From positions 1 through 5,885 of the forward strand of contig DFYO01000021.1 of NCBI GenBank assembly GCA_002381865.1: a DNA stretch of 5,885 nucleotides, read 5' to 3'. Positions 5,173 to 5,885 of this stretch are shown piece after piece; position 1 is the stretch's first letter; the number at the start of each line of letters is the position of its first letter. The position numbers and the translations under genes were made by a program. The DNA is from Clostridiales bacterium UBA4080. Its GTDB lineage: Bacteria; Bacillota; Clostridia; Lachnospirales; Vallitaleaceae. Below the pieces are notes generated by a model. That model worked only from the letters and a program-made list of their open reading frames with translations. It was not told where the DNA came from and did not search any database.

Positions 5173-5885
5173 ATGACCAAGAACCAGGCGCTTGAGATCA
5201 TCAAGCGCTACCCCGACGCCAAGAACTACATCAAGCAATCGCACCTCGAGCAGCTCTCGCCGCTCGTGGAAGTTGCCATCGAGGCAATCACCTGCAAAAA
5301 AGAGGATTTCCATTGCCTGCCCGGCAACACCTACATGCCCCGGAAGGAAACCATCGACCGCTTTGCCATGGCAGCCGGCATCTCATTCAACCCCCTCGAG
5401 GAATCGACGAGGAAAGAAAATGACTGCTACATCGGACGATCCCAGGCAATGGTAATGGGCCCCGACGGCAAATACTGCTACGGCGACGTCTGCGAGTACG
5501 AGTACGATGTGACCATCCGCCATGAAGAGGAAATGCTCATCGACCGCAATTCCAGGACACCAAGGCTGCACGCCGGCGCAAAACCAGTCGAAGACCGTGC
5601 CCGCCTTGCCTACCTCACCTTGCGGAAAACTGCCCGCCAGCGCGCCAACACCGGCGCGCGCAGCAGGGCAATCCTCTCCATCCTCGGCATGCAGACAGGC
5701 TTCAAGGACCTCTTTCCCCCAGATGCCCCGCCCACAGCTGAGAAGACCTTCCTCTTTTCCAGAATCATCGTAAACACCAAGAACGAAATGGTCTTGCACC
5801 GCATGCTCGACAGCCTGACTGCGCCCGCGAAGGCGCTCTACGGCAGCGACGCAAGAAACCTTGAAGCGCAGCCTCTGCACTTGGC
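5173..5885 (+). CDS. Conserved phage-type protein, possibly DNA recombination related (partial, 3' end outside window)
   Basis: The open frame starts at ATG 5173 after AAAGGAG (5156-5162, ten bases of spacing) and continues for 237 codons to the window edge without a stop. Visible features: a helical N-terminus (residues 1-40); ETIDRFAMAAGISFNP (59-74); a beta-rich part with the DG turn in VMGPDGKYCYGDVCEYEYDVTI (94-115); and a basic helix RLAYLTLRKTARQRANTGARSRAILSILGM (144-173). The order 'K/R-x-x-A-x-x-AGI', DG-turn strands, then an Ala/Arg-rich TGAR-x-RAI-x-x-LG helix resembles phage and mobile-element proteins thought to act in single-strand annealing or recombination. That likeness is from memory of the pattern and is not a firm assignment. 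Four cysteines (41, 48, 85, 102) and Cys107 are scattered without a clear zinc motif. It lies just after the HTH gene and probably in the same operon. Confidence 0.75.
   Translation, partial: MTKNQALEIIKRYPDAKNYIKQSHLEQLSPLVEVAIEAITCKKEDFHCLPGNTYMPRKETIDRFAMAAGISFNPLEESTRKENDCYIGRSQAMVMGPDGKYCYGDVCEYEYDVTIRHEEEMLIDRNSRTPRLHAGAKPVEDRARLAYLTLRKTARQRANTGARSRAILSILGMQTGFKDLFPPDAPPTAEKTFLFSRIIVNTKNEMVLHRMLDSLTAPAKALYGSDARNLEAQPLHL

Noticed and set aside
4990..5880. Frames on both strands overlapping the two GC-rich genes
   Set aside because: Typical shadow frames of GC-rich coding DNA; the frames at 4894 and 5173 have good ribosome binding sites and sensible domain content.

Overview
This window joins two very different pieces of DNA. 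Positions 1 to about 4220 are a very AT-rich (roughly 30% GC by eye) array of integron gene cassettes, read on the minus strand. Positions from about 4480 to the end are much more GC-rich and carry plus-strand genes of phage or integrative-element type. The host looks like a bacterium with moderate-to-high GC and a sedentary chromosomal integron. Treponema-like spirochaetes are one possibility, but nothing here fixes the taxon. No integrase gene and no rRNA or tRNA gene is visible.

Cassette array, in the direction of transcription (right to left): a predicted PD-(D/E)XK nuclease (3506-4174), then attC; an unrecognised 316-residue protein (2437-3387), then attC; a SIR2-like protein with a four-cysteine zinc-knuckle insert (1184-2308), with no attC found after it; and a MORN-repeat/HNH endonuclease fusion (40-798), whose attC is cut by the window edge. 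The two complete attC sites (2326-2432 and 3404-3511) are 107-108 bp long. They share R and L boxes and an extrahelical base but have different central hairpins, and the third site shares the same visible half. This homogeneity is what one expects in a resident integron.

The most unusual structure is a diverged direct repeat of about 165-171 bp, at 825-995 and 4216-4379. Each copy abuts a GTTAG core exactly where a cassette begins, upstream of the MORN-HNH gene and of the PD-(D/E)XK gene respectively. Each copy also carries the same candidate promoter at the same distance from the core. They look like two attI/leader copies, each heading its own cassette run, or a repeated promoter-bearing unit. 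The internal copy lies where the attC of the SIR2 cassette should be.

Three of the four cassette genes belong to families common in anti-phage defence (HNH nuclease, SIR2, PD-(D/E)XK nuclease), so the array reads as a small store of defence genes, possibly each independent.

Right flank: about 500 bp without a convincing gene (4380-4893), then an excisionase-type helix-turn-helix protein (4894-5136) and a long conserved-looking protein that runs off the window (5173-5885). The pair is closely spaced, each gene has a good ribosome binding site, and they probably form one operon of a mobile element.
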